DNA from: Paenibacillus athensensis
Lineage (GTDB): Bacteria > Bacillota > Bacilli > Paenibacillales > NBRC-103111
Assembly: GCF_004514475.2 (NCBI RefSeq)
Contig: NZ_MYFO02000012.1
Coordinates: 1 to 64,000 of the forward strand
Length of the DNA: 64,000 bases
Direction: 5' to 3'
Of this stretch, positions 25,814 through 34,193 are shown piece by piece. Made by a program: the position numbers and the translations under genes. Within the stretch, counting starts at the first letter, position 1; each line of letters begins with the position of its first letter. The notes beneath the pieces were generated by a model. That model saw only the letters and a list, made by a program, of their open reading frames with translations. It did no database searches and had not been told where the DNA came from.

Positions 25814-26980
25814 ATGAAAATGGAAAGCCGTCTCGCCCAAATCGGCTCGATCGAAGAGCCCGTCACCGGAGCTGTCAGCTTCCCGGTCTATCAAGCAACC
25901 GCATTCCGTCATCCCAAGCTCGGCCAAAGCACGGGCTTTGATTACGCCCGCACGAAAAGTCCGACGCGCAAGGTGCTGGAGGAAGCGATTGCCGTGCTGG
26001 AGTCCGGCGATGCCGGCTTTGCCTGTTCGTCGGGCATGGCGGCGCTGCAAACGATTTTCGCCTATTTCAGTCAAGGCGATCATTTGATCGTATCTCTGGA
26101 TTTGTACGGCGGCACTTACCGGCTGCTGGAAAAAATCATGGCGCGCTTTGGCGTAACGTCCACCTATGTGGATACGAATGATTTTGACGCGCTGGAGGGA
26201 GCGTTTCAGTCGAATACCAAGGGCATTCTGATCGAAACGCCGACGAATCCGCTGATGATGATTACCGATCTGGAGCAGGTATGCGCCTGGGCCAAGCAAA
26301 AAGGGATCGTGTCGATTGTCGACAATACGCTCCTTACGCCGTTCCTTCAGCGGCCCATCGAGCTTGGCGCCGATATCGTGATCCACAGCGCTACCAAATA
26401 TTTGGGCGGCCATAATGACGTGCTCGCCGGCCTGATCGTCACCAAGGGCAAGGAGCTATCCGAGCAGATGGCGTTCCTGCATAACTCAATCGGCGCCGTG
26501 CTCGGGCCGCAGGACAGCTGGCTGCTGATGAGAGGGATGAAGACGCTGGCGCTGCGCATGGAGCGTCATGAAGCGAACGCTACGGCGATTGCCCGCTATT
26601 TGCTTACCCATCCGCTGATTGACGAAGTGTATTATCCCGCGCTGGAGTCGCATCCCGGTTATGCGGTGCAAAACAAGCAATCCAGCGGCAACACCGGCAT
26701 TTTCTCCTTTAAGGTGAAGGATGCGCGGCTGGTCGAGCCGGTCCTGCGTCATATCCGCCTGATTGCCTTTGCCGAAAGCCTTGGCGGGGTCGAGTCGCTG
26801 ATGACGTATCCGGCCGTGCAGACGCATGCCGACATCCCGCTGGAAATCCGCCAGAAGGTGGGCGTCGATGACCGATTGCTGCGCTTTTCTGTCGGCATTG
26901 AGCATGTCGACGATTTGATCGCCGATCTGGGCCATGCCTTGGAGCAGGCGCAAGCCGAACTGGAAGGGGGCGGTAACTGA
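25814..26980 (+). CDS. metI: Cystathionine gamma-synthase / O-acetylhomoserine thiolyase
   Basis: The 388-residue Cys/Met-metabolism PLP enzyme has the family signature with its PLP lysine in VIHSATKYLGGHNDVLAG and substrate-phosphate motif FDYARTKSPTR. The start at 25814 is just after the metA stop, with AGGCAGG upstream; an in-frame ATG two codons on is possible. By close likeness to B. subtilis MetI it should join O-acetylhomoserine with cysteine (or sulphide). It overlaps metC by one base. Confidence 0.88.
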   Translation: MKMESRLAQIGSIEEPVTGAVSFPVYQATAFRHPKLGQSTGFDYARTKSPTRKVLEEAIAVLESGDAGFACSSGMAALQTIFAYFSQGDHLIVSLDLYGGTYRLLEKIMARFGVTSTYVDTNDFDALEGAFQSNTKGILIETPTNPLMMITDLEQVCAWAKQKGIVSIVDNTLLTPFLQRPIELGADIVIHSATKYLGGHNDVLAGLIVTKGKELSEQMAFLHNSIGAVLGPQDSWLLMRGMKTLALRMERHEANATAIARYLLTHPLIDEVYYPALESHPGYAVQNKQSSGNTGIFSFKVKDARLVEPVLRHIRLIAFAESLGGVESLMTYPAVQTHADIPLEIRQKVGVDDRLLRFSVGIEHVDDLIADLGHALEQAQAELEGGGN

Positions 26981-28152
26981 TGAGCGCTTCCGATAACAAA
27001 CGCCGCCCGATCGGCTCCTTCGCTACCAAGCTGATTCACTTCGGCGCGGAAATCGACGAAGTGACCGGCGCTTCCAGCGTGCCGCTGTATCAAGCGTCGA
27101 CCTTCCATCAGGCCGATTTGGAGCAAACGCCGGAATACGACTATACGCGCTCGGGCAATCCGACGCGGCAGGCGCTGGAGGACTATATCGCGCTGCTGGA
27201 GGGCGGAGCCCGCGGCTTTGCCTTCGCTTCCGGCATGGCGGCGATTTCCTCGGCCTTCATGCTGCTGTCCGCCGGCGATCACGTCATCTGCACAGAAGAC
27301 GTCTATGGCGGTACGTACCGATTGCTGACGACGATTCTGAGCCGCATGAACATTGAATCGACGTTTGTCGATATGACCGACATAGAGCAAATCCGCGCCG
27401 CTTTGCGTCCGAACACGAAAGCGGTATTCATTGAAACGCCGTCCAACCCGACGCTGAAAATTACCGATGTCGGCGAAGTGGCGGCTTGGGCGAAGGAGCG
27501 CGGGCTGCTGACCATGCTCGACAACACGTTCATGACGCCTTACCACCAGCGTCCGATTGAGCTGGGCATCGATATCGTCCTGCACAGCGCGACCAAGTTC
27601 CTTGGCGGACACAGCGACGTGCTGGCCGGTCTGGCTGTGTGCGCAACCGACGAGCTGGGCGTGCGGATGAAGCAAATCCAGAACGGCATGGGCAACGTGC
27701 TTGGCATCCAGGATTCGTGGCTGCTGATCCGCGGCATGAAGACGCTCAAGGCGCGGATGGAAGCGCACGAGAGCAGCGCGCGGCGACTGGCCGAGTGGCT
27801 GTCGGCACAGCCGGATATCGCCGCCGTTTATTATCCGGGGCTGGCCAATCATCCGGGCCGCGAGATCCATGAGAAGCAGTCGCTCGGCTACGGCGCTGTC
27901 GTATCCTTTGACGTTGGCTCGGGCGAGCGGGCGAAGCGGCTGTTGGGCAATGTGCGGATTCCGCTCGTAGCGGTCAGCCTCGGCGCCGTCGAGAGCATTC
28001 TGTCGTACCCGGCGATGATGTCGCATGCGGCGATGCCGCGGGACGTGCGTCTGGCACGCGGTATTACCGACGGACTGGTGCGCTATTCCGTAGGTCTTGA
28101 GGATATTGAAGATATTATTGAAGATTTGCAGCAGGCGCTGAAAATCGAGTAG
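26980..28152 (+). CDS. metC: Cystathionine beta-lyase
   Basis: The 390-residue paralogue of metI has the PLP lysine in VLHSATKFLGGHSDVLAG, YDYTRSGNPTR and SLGAVESILSYPA. By position as the third gene in a metA-metI-metC order and by likeness to B. subtilis MetC, it should cleave cystathionine to homocysteine, pyruvate and ammonia. The ATG overlaps the metI stop (TGATG) and has GGGGGCGG upstream. Separating MetC from gamma-lyase activity is not possible by eye. Confidence 0.87.
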   Translation: MSASDNKRRPIGSFATKLIHFGAEIDEVTGASSVPLYQASTFHQADLEQTPEYDYTRSGNPTRQALEDYIALLEGGARGFAFASGMAAISSAFMLLSAGDHVICTEDVYGGTYRLLTTILSRMNIESTFVDMTDIEQIRAALRPNTKAVFIETPSNPTLKITDVGEVAAWAKERGLLTMLDNTFMTPYHQRPIELGIDIVLHSATKFLGGHSDVLAGLAVCATDELGVRMKQIQNGMGNVLGIQDSWLLIRGMKTLKARMEAHESSARRLAEWLSAQPDIAAVYYPGLANHPGREIHEKQSLGYGAVVSFDVGSGERAKRLLGNVRIPLVAVSLGAVESILSYPAMMSHAAMPRDVRLARGITDGLVRYSVGLEDIEDIIEDLQQALKIE

Positions 28153-28269
28153 AATTTTGCCGGATTTTCGGAACAGAAACTATAGGTTTCGCCCCTTTTC
28201 TATGATATAATTTGTTAGATTGTATATCCAGATCTTGCATAAGCATTGCGGCATTAAGGGGTGGCGTGC

Positions 28270-29640
28270 GTGGGAGTCTCATATTTTGTTCATAAATGGA
28301 AAGAACGCCTGAAGGTTATGATGGCATTGCCGTTGTCGAACAGTTCTCTGCGGTTTTTTCCGCCTGATTTCAGCTTGAGAGATCCGATTGTGTCGCGGCT
28401 TCGCCATTTCCGACGGCAGGGACAGAACTGCGGACTTTTGCTGCTCTACCTGGAAGATTTCCATCACTATTTCGCTACATACCCGTTCTCGCACACGGAG
28501 CGGCTCCAGCGGCACATCCGCAAATCGCTGATGGCTGCGCTCAAGGAGCATGTGCAGATGGACGACGTGATCGGCGTCAAGCAGTATGGCGGCGAAAATT
28601 TTTGCATATTTATCAAGGGTGCGCATGCGTCAGGCTTTGAAGAGCTGAACCGGACAGGCTATACGCTGCGCAAGCTTTTGGAGAAAAAGCTGGAGACCAG
28701 CAGTGCGGCTCCTGTCCACGGCTCGCTGCAATTTCAGGCCGGCGCCTACCTGTTTGACCGCGATATCGAGAATACGCATGCGGCTGTGCAAAGCGCCGTG
28801 CATTATGCGCAATCGGTGGCTACGAAGAAGCTGCCGCCGCATTTTTCCCGAACGCGTCAGGAGCTGAACCGGATTATTCACGAAGAAGCGATTACCGTCT
28901 TGGCGCAGCCGATCATGTGCTTGCGTCAGGGCGATGTCTTCGGGTGGGAGATATTGACCCGCGGTCCGCAGAATACGCCGTTCCATACGCCGACGGAGCT
29001 GTTTGAATTTGCTTATCAGGCCGATTTGCTGTCCAAGCTGGAGTTTCTCGTCATGCGCAAGGCGCTGCAGGAAATTCATCACCGTGGCATCAAGGAGCAG
29101 GTGTTCATTAACATCACGCCGATCTCGCTGAGCCATCCGTTGTTTTTGGACCAGTTGCTGAACGAGTTGAAGCTGTATCCGGATATTTTGCCGTCGCAAA
29201 TCGTGCTGGAGATTACCGAGCGCCACAACATTCGCGATTATGCGCATATGGGCAGCATTATGGCCCGTTACCGTACACAGGGCTTCCGGTTTGCCGTAGA
29301 CGATGCGGGAGCCGGCTATTCGAGCCTGCAATCCATTTCGGAACTGATTCCGGATATTATCAAAATCGACAAGTCGGTCATCCAAAACATTGACCAGCTT
29401 TCAGTGAAGCAATCTCTCTTGAAAGCGCTTTTGTTTTTTGCCGAGAACATCAACTGCGAAGTGATTGCTGAAGGCGTTGAACGCGAGGAAGAAGCGGACA
29501 TGCTGCTGCATCTCAAGGTGCAGATGGGACAGGGGTTTTATTTTGCCCGTCCGCAGCCGATGCAAAGCGCCAGCGAGCGCGTCGTTCAGTTCGACCGATT
29601 GAAGGAAAAAATTCAGCAGCGTCAGGCGAACAGCGCCTAG
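28270..29640 (+). CDS. EAL-domain protein with degenerate GGDEF domain
   Basis: The 456-residue protein has an N-terminal GGDEF-like domain whose signature is GGENF, so it is probably not a cyclase, and a C-terminal EAL domain (about residues 200-440) in which EAL reads EIL. The phosphodiesterase residues look largely kept: E in WEILTRG, N in FINITP, E in LEITERH, DD in FAVDDAGAGYSS, K in IKIDKS, E in IAEGVE and QGFYFARP. Active c-di-GMP hydrolysis is therefore likely. Start: GTG 28270 sits 8 bases after AAGGGG; an earlier GTG at 28261 overlaps that site. No membrane segment is seen. Confidence 0.82.
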   Translation: MGVSYFVHKWKERLKVMMALPLSNSSLRFFPPDFSLRDPIVSRLRHFRRQGQNCGLLLLYLEDFHHYFATYPFSHTERLQRHIRKSLMAALKEHVQMDDVIGVKQYGGENFCIFIKGAHASGFEELNRTGYTLRKLLEKKLETSSAAPVHGSLQFQAGAYLFDRDIENTHAAVQSAVHYAQSVATKKLPPHFSRTRQELNRIIHEEAITVLAQPIMCLRQGDVFGWEILTRGPQNTPFHTPTELFEFAYQADLLSKLEFLVMRKALQEIHHRGIKEQVFINITPISLSHPLFLDQLLNELKLYPDILPSQIVLEITERHNIRDYAHMGSIMARYRTQGFRFAVDDAGAGYSSLQSISELIPDIIKIDKSVIQNIDQLSVKQSLLKALLFFAENINCEVIAEGVEREEEADMLLHLKVQMGQGFYFARPQPMQSASERVVQFDRLKEKIQQRQANSA

Positions 29641-29668
29641 CTGCTTTTTTTCTGCGCAAAACCGACCG

Positions 29669-29717
29669 GCGAAGCTATTGGCGGCGTCGGCGGGACTAGG
29701 CGCTTCGCGGCTTTTTT
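29669..29717 (+). terminator. Terminator after the EAL gene
   Basis: GCGAAGC (29669-29675) pairs with GCTTCGC (29702-29708), with a long loop, then CTTTTTT. Confidence 0.6.
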
Positions 29718-29804
29718 ACCGTGATTGCTAGGCGTCGAGCGCGTTTTTATGGTACGATAAGAACAGACTGAACAAGCGCAAGGCCATAAGGAGTGAGCAA
29801 CCGG

Positions 29805-30941
29805 ATGAATCCGATAGACCGTATTTTGCACAAAGCCGTTTCGGGCGGACGCATCGATGTGGAAGAATGCATCACGCTGTTTGAATCCGATCAAATAGAA
29901 AAGATGGGTCACGCCGCCAATCAGATTATGCTCAAGTGGCACCCGGAGCCGATTACGACGTTTGTGATCGGACGCAACATCAACTATACGAATATTTGCG
30001 ACGTGTACTGCCGCTTTTGCGCGTTTTATCGCCCTCCGGGCTCCGCGGAAGGATACGTGCTGCCGGACGAGACGATTTTCCAAAAGATTCAGGAGACGCT
30101 TGATGTAGGCGGGACAGAAATTTTGATGCAGGGTGGGACGAATCCGAACCTGCCGTTCAGCTATTATACAAACCTGCTGCGTGAAATCAAGAAGCGTTTT
30201 ACGATAACGATGCATTCGTTTTCGCCGGCGGAAATTATGAAGATGAAGGACGTCTCGGACGGTCTGCCGCTGGAGGAAATCGTGCGCCAGCTTCACGAAG
30301 CCGGACTGGATTCGCTGCCGGGCGGCGGCGCGGAAATTCTTGACGATCGGACCCGCCGCAAGATCAGCAAGCTCAAGGGCTCCTGGCGCGATTGGATGAA
30401 TGTGATGCAAACCGCGCATAAGCTTGGCATGCACACGACCGGAACAATGGTCATCGGCTTCGGCGAATCGATGGAGGAGCGTGCGCTGCATTTGCTGCGC
30501 ATTCGCGACGCGCAGGACGATGTGACGCTGCAGGGGCTGAGCACGCCAGGCTTCCTCGCCTTTATTCCGTGGACGTTCCAGCCGGACAACACGAATATGA
30601 AGGTCGAGAAGGCGACGCCGGAAGAATATCTGAAGACGTTGGCGATCAGTCGGATCATGCTCGACAATATTCCGAACTTCCAATCCTCGTGGGTAACGAT
30701 GGGGCCGGAGATCGGCAAGCTGACGTTGCGTTATGGCTGCAACGATTTTGGCAGCACGATGATCGAAGAAAATGTCGTGTCGGCTGCAGGAACGACGCAC
30801 AAGGTCAACATCGGCTCGACTTTAAAGCTGATCCGCGAAGCGGGCAAAATCCCGGCGCAGCGCAATACGAAATACGAGATTTTGCGCGTGTTTGACGATG
30901 AGAATGCCACGGTTGACAAAGATTTTGTGATGCAGAACTAA
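29805..30941 (+). CDS. mqnC: Cyclic dehypoxanthine futalosine synthase (radical SAM)
   Basis: The 378-residue radical SAM enzyme has the CxxxCxxC cluster in NICDVYCRFCAFY and, after it, GTEILMQGG and PGGGAEI segments as in MqnC/MqnE. MqnC acts in the futalosine route to menaquinone, closing the ring of dehypoxanthine futalosine. No other mqn gene is in the window, so this annotation rests on the sequence. ATG 29805 has AAGGAG 12 bases upstream, while the in-frame GTG at 29793 is too close to it. It stands alone as a transcription unit. Confidence 0.87.
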   Translation: MNPIDRILHKAVSGGRIDVEECITLFESDQIEKMGHAANQIMLKWHPEPITTFVIGRNINYTNICDVYCRFCAFYRPPGSAEGYVLPDETIFQKIQETLDVGGTEILMQGGTNPNLPFSYYTNLLREIKKRFTITMHSFSPAEIMKMKDVSDGLPLEEIVRQLHEAGLDSLPGGGAEILDDRTRRKISKLKGSWRDWMNVMQTAHKLGMHTTGTMVIGFGESMEERALHLLRIRDAQDDVTLQGLSTPGFLAFIPWTFQPDNTNMKVEKATPEEYLKTLAISRIMLDNIPNFQSSWVTMGPEIGKLTLRYGCNDFGSTMIEENVVSAAGTTHKVNIGSTLKLIREAGKIPAQRNTKYEILRVFDDENATVDKDFVMQN

Positions 30942-30952
30942 TCAAGCTTCAT

Positions 30953-30995
30953 TGCGCTTGCCCGCACGTTGTCTGTGCCGGGTGGGCGTTCTTTA
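30953..30995 (+). terminator. Probable terminator after mqnC
   Basis: Imperfect pairing of CTTGCCCGCAC with GTGCCGGGTGGGCG is followed by TTCTTTATT. The stem is uneven, so confidence is low. Confidence 0.45.
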
Positions 30996-31039
30996 TTATG
31001 GACTGGCAAACTACATTTCCGATCGGCAGGTGACTGAGG

Positions 31040-31495
31040 ATGGAGAATCATAACGGTGGAGGGGCTTCCAGGGCGCTGAACACCACGGAGCTGGCGCTCG
31101 CTTTGGAAGAATTGACGCGCATTTTGATCCGGCTGCCCGCTGTCGAGAAGCTGAGCTTTACTACGTTGTCAGTGCTGCATACGTTGTCCCGCAAAAGTCC
31201 GATGCGGCTGACCGAGCTGACGGCGACCGAGCAGGTGACGCAATCGGCGATTACGCAGCTGGTGACCCGGCTGGAACGGGATGGTCTGGTGGAACGGCGA
31301 GCCGATCCGGCGGATGGCCGCGTGGTGCTGGTGCATATCACAGAGGCGGGGGCCGATGTGATTCAATCGCGTCGTTCGGAGCGAATTGCCGGTCTTTCGA
31401 CGTTTGCCCGCGGGTTGACGGAGCAGGAGCAGGTTGCTATCGCCGCTGCGCTGCCCGCATTGCGCAGGCTGGCTGACTTGGGGGGCCAAGCTTGA
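31040..31495 (+). CDS. MarR family transcription regulator
   Basis: The 151-residue winged-helix protein has the MarR layout: LTELTATEQVTQSAITQLVTRLE (recognition helix), then GLVERRADPADGR in the wing, and a C-terminal dimer helix. It reads in the same direction as an epoxide-hydrolase-like gene 118 bp downstream. The intervening region carries an AATTATAT...ATATAATT inverted repeat over the promoter, so the likely target is that gene. The ligand is unknown. The start ATG has GGCAGGTGACTGAGG before it. Confidence 0.85.
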   Translation: MENHNGGGASRALNTTELALALEELTRILIRLPAVEKLSFTTLSVLHTLSRKSPMRLTELTATEQVTQSAITQLVTRLERDGLVERRADPADGRVVLVHITEAGADVIQSRRSERIAGLSTFARGLTEQEQVAIAAALPALRRLADLGGQA

Positions 31496-31542
31496 GCAAG
31501 CTGCGCATTCGCATTCACTTTCGAGGGCGCGTTTTTTTTGCC

Positions 31543-31580
31543 AATTATATTAGTTACTTATATAAATTTCTGATATAATT
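31543..31580. promoter_or_regulatory. Promoter and inverted repeat upstream of the epoxide hydrolase gene
   Basis: AATTATAT (31543-31550) and ATATAATT (31573-31580) flank a 22-base interval. TATAAT at 31574-31579 can serve as -10, with a weak -35 TTAGTT at 31550-31555 (18-base spacer). Binding by the MarR neighbour is inferred from position. Confidence 0.5.
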
Positions 31581-31612
31581 AGGGGTATGTAACAAGACAG
31601 GGGGAAAATACG

Positions 31613-32839
31613 ATGCATAAAGCTGCTTTTCCGCTTGTGTCGGTTCCCATTCATGTGGCAGACGAGGTGCTGGACGATTTGCGGCGGCGTCTGGCTGCGA
31701 CTCGTTGGCCGATGGATGCCGGTAACGAAGACGGGTATTATGGCGTACGCCGTAGCTACCTGCAGGAGCTGGTTCAATATTGGCTGGAGGTCTTCGACTG
31801 GCGTGCGGCGGAATCCAAGCTGAATGCGTACGAGCATTATCGCGTTGATCTCGACGGGGTTCCCGTTCATTTCATGCGTAAAGCTGGTGTCGGGCCGCAT
31901 CCGGTTCCGCTGATTCTTTCGCACGGTTGGCCGTGGACGTTCTGGCACTGGTCAAAGGTCATCGATCAGTTGGCCGATCCCGAGGCATTCGGGGGTGCTC
32001 CTGAGGAAGCGTTCGACGTAATTGTGCCTTCACTTCCGGGGTTCGGCTTCTCGACGCCGCTGCAATCCCGTCCGGATATGAACTTCTGGAAAATCGCCGA
32101 TCTCTGGCATCAACTGATGACCGAAACGCTCGGCTATACCCGTTATGCGGCAGGGGGCTGTGATGTCGGGGCGCTGGTCACCGGCCAGCTTGGCCATAAG
32201 TACAGCAGCGAGCTGTACGGCATTCATATCGGCTCCGGTCTGAAGCTGAGCTTTTTTAACGGGGAACGGGCTTGGGATTATGCCGGGGGACGGCCGATTC
32301 CCGATGGTATTTCCGATGAGGTGCGGGCCGATATCGTGAAGTTCGACCGCAGATTCGCTTCCCACCTTGCCGTGCATATGCTTGATCCCGGTACGCTGGC
32401 TTACGGGCTGAACGATTCGCCGGTCGGCATGCTGGCGTGGCTGCTGGAGCGCTGGGCGGCTTGGAGCGATAATCACGGCGATCTTGAAAGTGTGTTTTCG
32501 AAGGATGAGCTGTTGACGCACGCCACGATATTTTGGGCCAATCAAGCGATTGAATCGTCGATCAAAATATATGCCAACAACAACCGCTATCCGTGGACGC
32601 CTTCGCATGATCGCTGGCCGGTCGTCGAGGCGCCGACCGGGCTGACCTTTGTCGCTTACGAGAATCCGCCCGGGGTCACAACCGAGCAGCGCGTGTTGCA
32701 ATTTCTCGACAGCGACCGGGCGCCGTGGTATAACCACGTTCATGTTGCCGTACACAGCCGCGGCGGACATTTTATCCCGTGGGAAATTCCCGGGCTGTGG
32801 GTGGAGGATTTGCGCCGCACGTTTCGCGGACGGATATAA
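31613..32839 (+). CDS. Epoxide hydrolase-like alpha/beta hydrolase (EHN domain)
   Basis: The 408-residue protein has the N-terminal EHN segment (DDLRRRLAATRWP ... YWLEVFDWRAAESKLN), then the alpha/beta-hydrolase core: LSHGWPWTFWHW (HGxP oxyanion motif), PGFGFSTP, nucleophile Asp in GGCDVGALVTGQLG and the catalytic His in RGGHFIPWEIP. It should open an epoxide by hydrolysis; the natural substrate is unknown and a detoxifying or degradative role is inferred from control by the MarR neighbour. GGGGGAAAATACG precedes the ATG. Confidence 0.85.
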   Translation: MHKAAFPLVSVPIHVADEVLDDLRRRLAATRWPMDAGNEDGYYGVRRSYLQELVQYWLEVFDWRAAESKLNAYEHYRVDLDGVPVHFMRKAGVGPHPVPLILSHGWPWTFWHWSKVIDQLADPEAFGGAPEEAFDVIVPSLPGFGFSTPLQSRPDMNFWKIADLWHQLMTETLGYTRYAAGGCDVGALVTGQLGHKYSSELYGIHIGSGLKLSFFNGERAWDYAGGRPIPDGISDEVRADIVKFDRRFASHLAVHMLDPGTLAYGLNDSPVGMLAWLLERWAAWSDNHGDLESVFSKDELLTHATIFWANQAIESSIKIYANNNRYPWTPSHDRWPVVEAPTGLTFVAYENPPGVTTEQRVLQFLDSDRAPWYNHVHVAVHSRGGHFIPWEIPGLWVEDLRRTFRGRI

Positions 32840-32860
32840 CGGAACCTACCGGCAAGTAAA

Positions 32861-32895
32861 AAAGACTTCGCGAGACGATCGCCAAGTCTTTCTCT
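32861..32895. terminator. Bidirectional terminator
   Basis: AAAGACTT pairs with AAGTCTTT around an inner GCGA/TCGC stem, between convergent genes, with A and T runs on the flanks. Confidence 0.8.
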
Positions 32896-32897
32896 TG

Positions 32898-33989
32898 TTA
32901 GTTTGCTGTCGATTGAAAAATCACCGTTTTGTTTTTGCCGGTTTTTTTGGCGGTGTACAGACATTGGTCGGCTCCGGAGAACAACGCTTCCTTGCCGAGT
33001 CCTGGCCGATATTCGCTTAATCCGATGCTGATGGTTACAGCGTTGCCGTTCAGCTCCTCATACGTGATTTGCGAAATGTGCCAGCGGATCGCTTCCAGCG
33101 TTTCGAATGCTTCATCCAGCGTTTTTTCCGTGAAAATCACGGCAAACTCCTCGCCGCCGTAGCGAGCGACAAAGTCGTTCAGACCAACGCGCTCCTTGAG
33201 GATGCCGCTGACCTTTTTCAGCACCGTATCGCCTGCCCGATGTCCAAATGTGTCATTGACCTTCTTGAAATTATCGATATCCAGAACGGCGAGATGAATG
33301 GCCAGATGACCGGATTCGCTTTGCTCAATCAGCTTCTCCAGATATTCATGGAAGGTAATATGGTTGTACAGATCAGTCAGCGCGTCCATCTTGGACAATT
33401 TGTCCATAATGATATTCTGAATCATCAGTTCCTGCTTCATCTCGGTCGTCGCTTTGAGGTTATGCAGCAGTTGGACGCCGCGGTTCATGATGTTGAGTGA
33501 AACGAAGGAAGCAATGCCGAAAATCGGGATCATCGCGATGAGATCGGTAGGCTTGTAGCCGGCATTCGGCTCCAGCTTCAGGAAAAATAAGGTGAACAGC
33601 GATAGGAGGCCAAAAAAGACGGAGAGCAAAATGCGTGACGGCTGGAAATAAAAAATCGAAATCAGCACCGGCAAAAAGATCAGAATCGAGACGGCCTTCA
33701 CGCCGTAGTTGAAGTACAGGAAGGCAAAGATAATCAAGTGTCCGCCGACTATGATAAAGTGGTCGGTAAAAGGCTTGAACAGCTTGCAGACAAGCTCCAG
33801 TACGAGCATGACCGCGACCATGACGAGCGTTGGCAGCAGCAGATAGTTCCAAATAAACGACACGCTGGCATGGGAGGTAAAGAAGAAAAGGAGTTCGATC
33901 GGAACCTGTATAATCACCATGCTCCAATACAAGTTAAGCAACCTGCGGTTCCAATTGAATTTGTCCTGACTAAACGCTTCGAAATCCAT
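32898..33989 (-). CDS. Membrane diguanylate cyclase (GGDEF)
   Basis: The 363-residue protein has about six hydrophobic helices in the first 180 residues and then a GGDEF domain (signature ARYGGEEFAVIF) with DIDNFKKVNDTFGH. The full GGEEF suggests active c-di-GMP synthesis. The inhibitory I-site arginine (RxxD, five residues ahead) is missing here (GLND), so feedback inhibition may be absent. No extra sensor domain is seen. It is divergent from ytxC. Confidence 0.88.
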   Translation of the reverse strand: MDFEAFSQDKFNWNRRLLNLYWSMVIIQVPIELLFFFTSHASVSFIWNYLLLPTLVMVAVMLVLELVCKLFKPFTDHFIIVGGHLIIFAFLYFNYGVKAVSILIFLPVLISIFYFQPSRILLSVFFGLLSLFTLFFLKLEPNAGYKPTDLIAMIPIFGIASFVSLNIMNRGVQLLHNLKATTEMKQELMIQNIIMDKLSKMDALTDLYNHITFHEYLEKLIEQSESGHLAIHLAVLDIDNFKKVNDTFGHRAGDTVLKKVSGILKERVGLNDFVARYGGEEFAVIFTEKTLDEAFETLEAIRWHISQITYEELNGNAVTISIGLSEYRPGLGKEALFSGADQCLYTAKKTGKNKTVIFQSTAN

Positions 33990-34083
33990 CCTTGTTCACT
34001 CCACAACCTATCTAGCCAAAATACAATCTTATTCTTCATCATACCATGAATATCTTGTGAAATGGAAGGCGTTTCTTGCAGGA

Positions 34084-34090
34084 TTCGACA
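34084..34090. promoter_or_regulatory. Candidate Spo0A box upstream of ytxC
   Basis: TTCGACA (TGTCGAA on the other strand) is 104 bp before the sporulation gene ytxC and inside the divergent region with the diguanylate cyclase. Confidence 0.35.
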
Positions 34091-34193
34091 AACAATTCAT
34101 AGCGGCCGCTGGCAAATTGTTCGCCGTATATCTGTCTTTGATCGGCCATATACTTGTAGAAGGCTGCAACGACAGTTGGAAAGGGGTGGGCTC

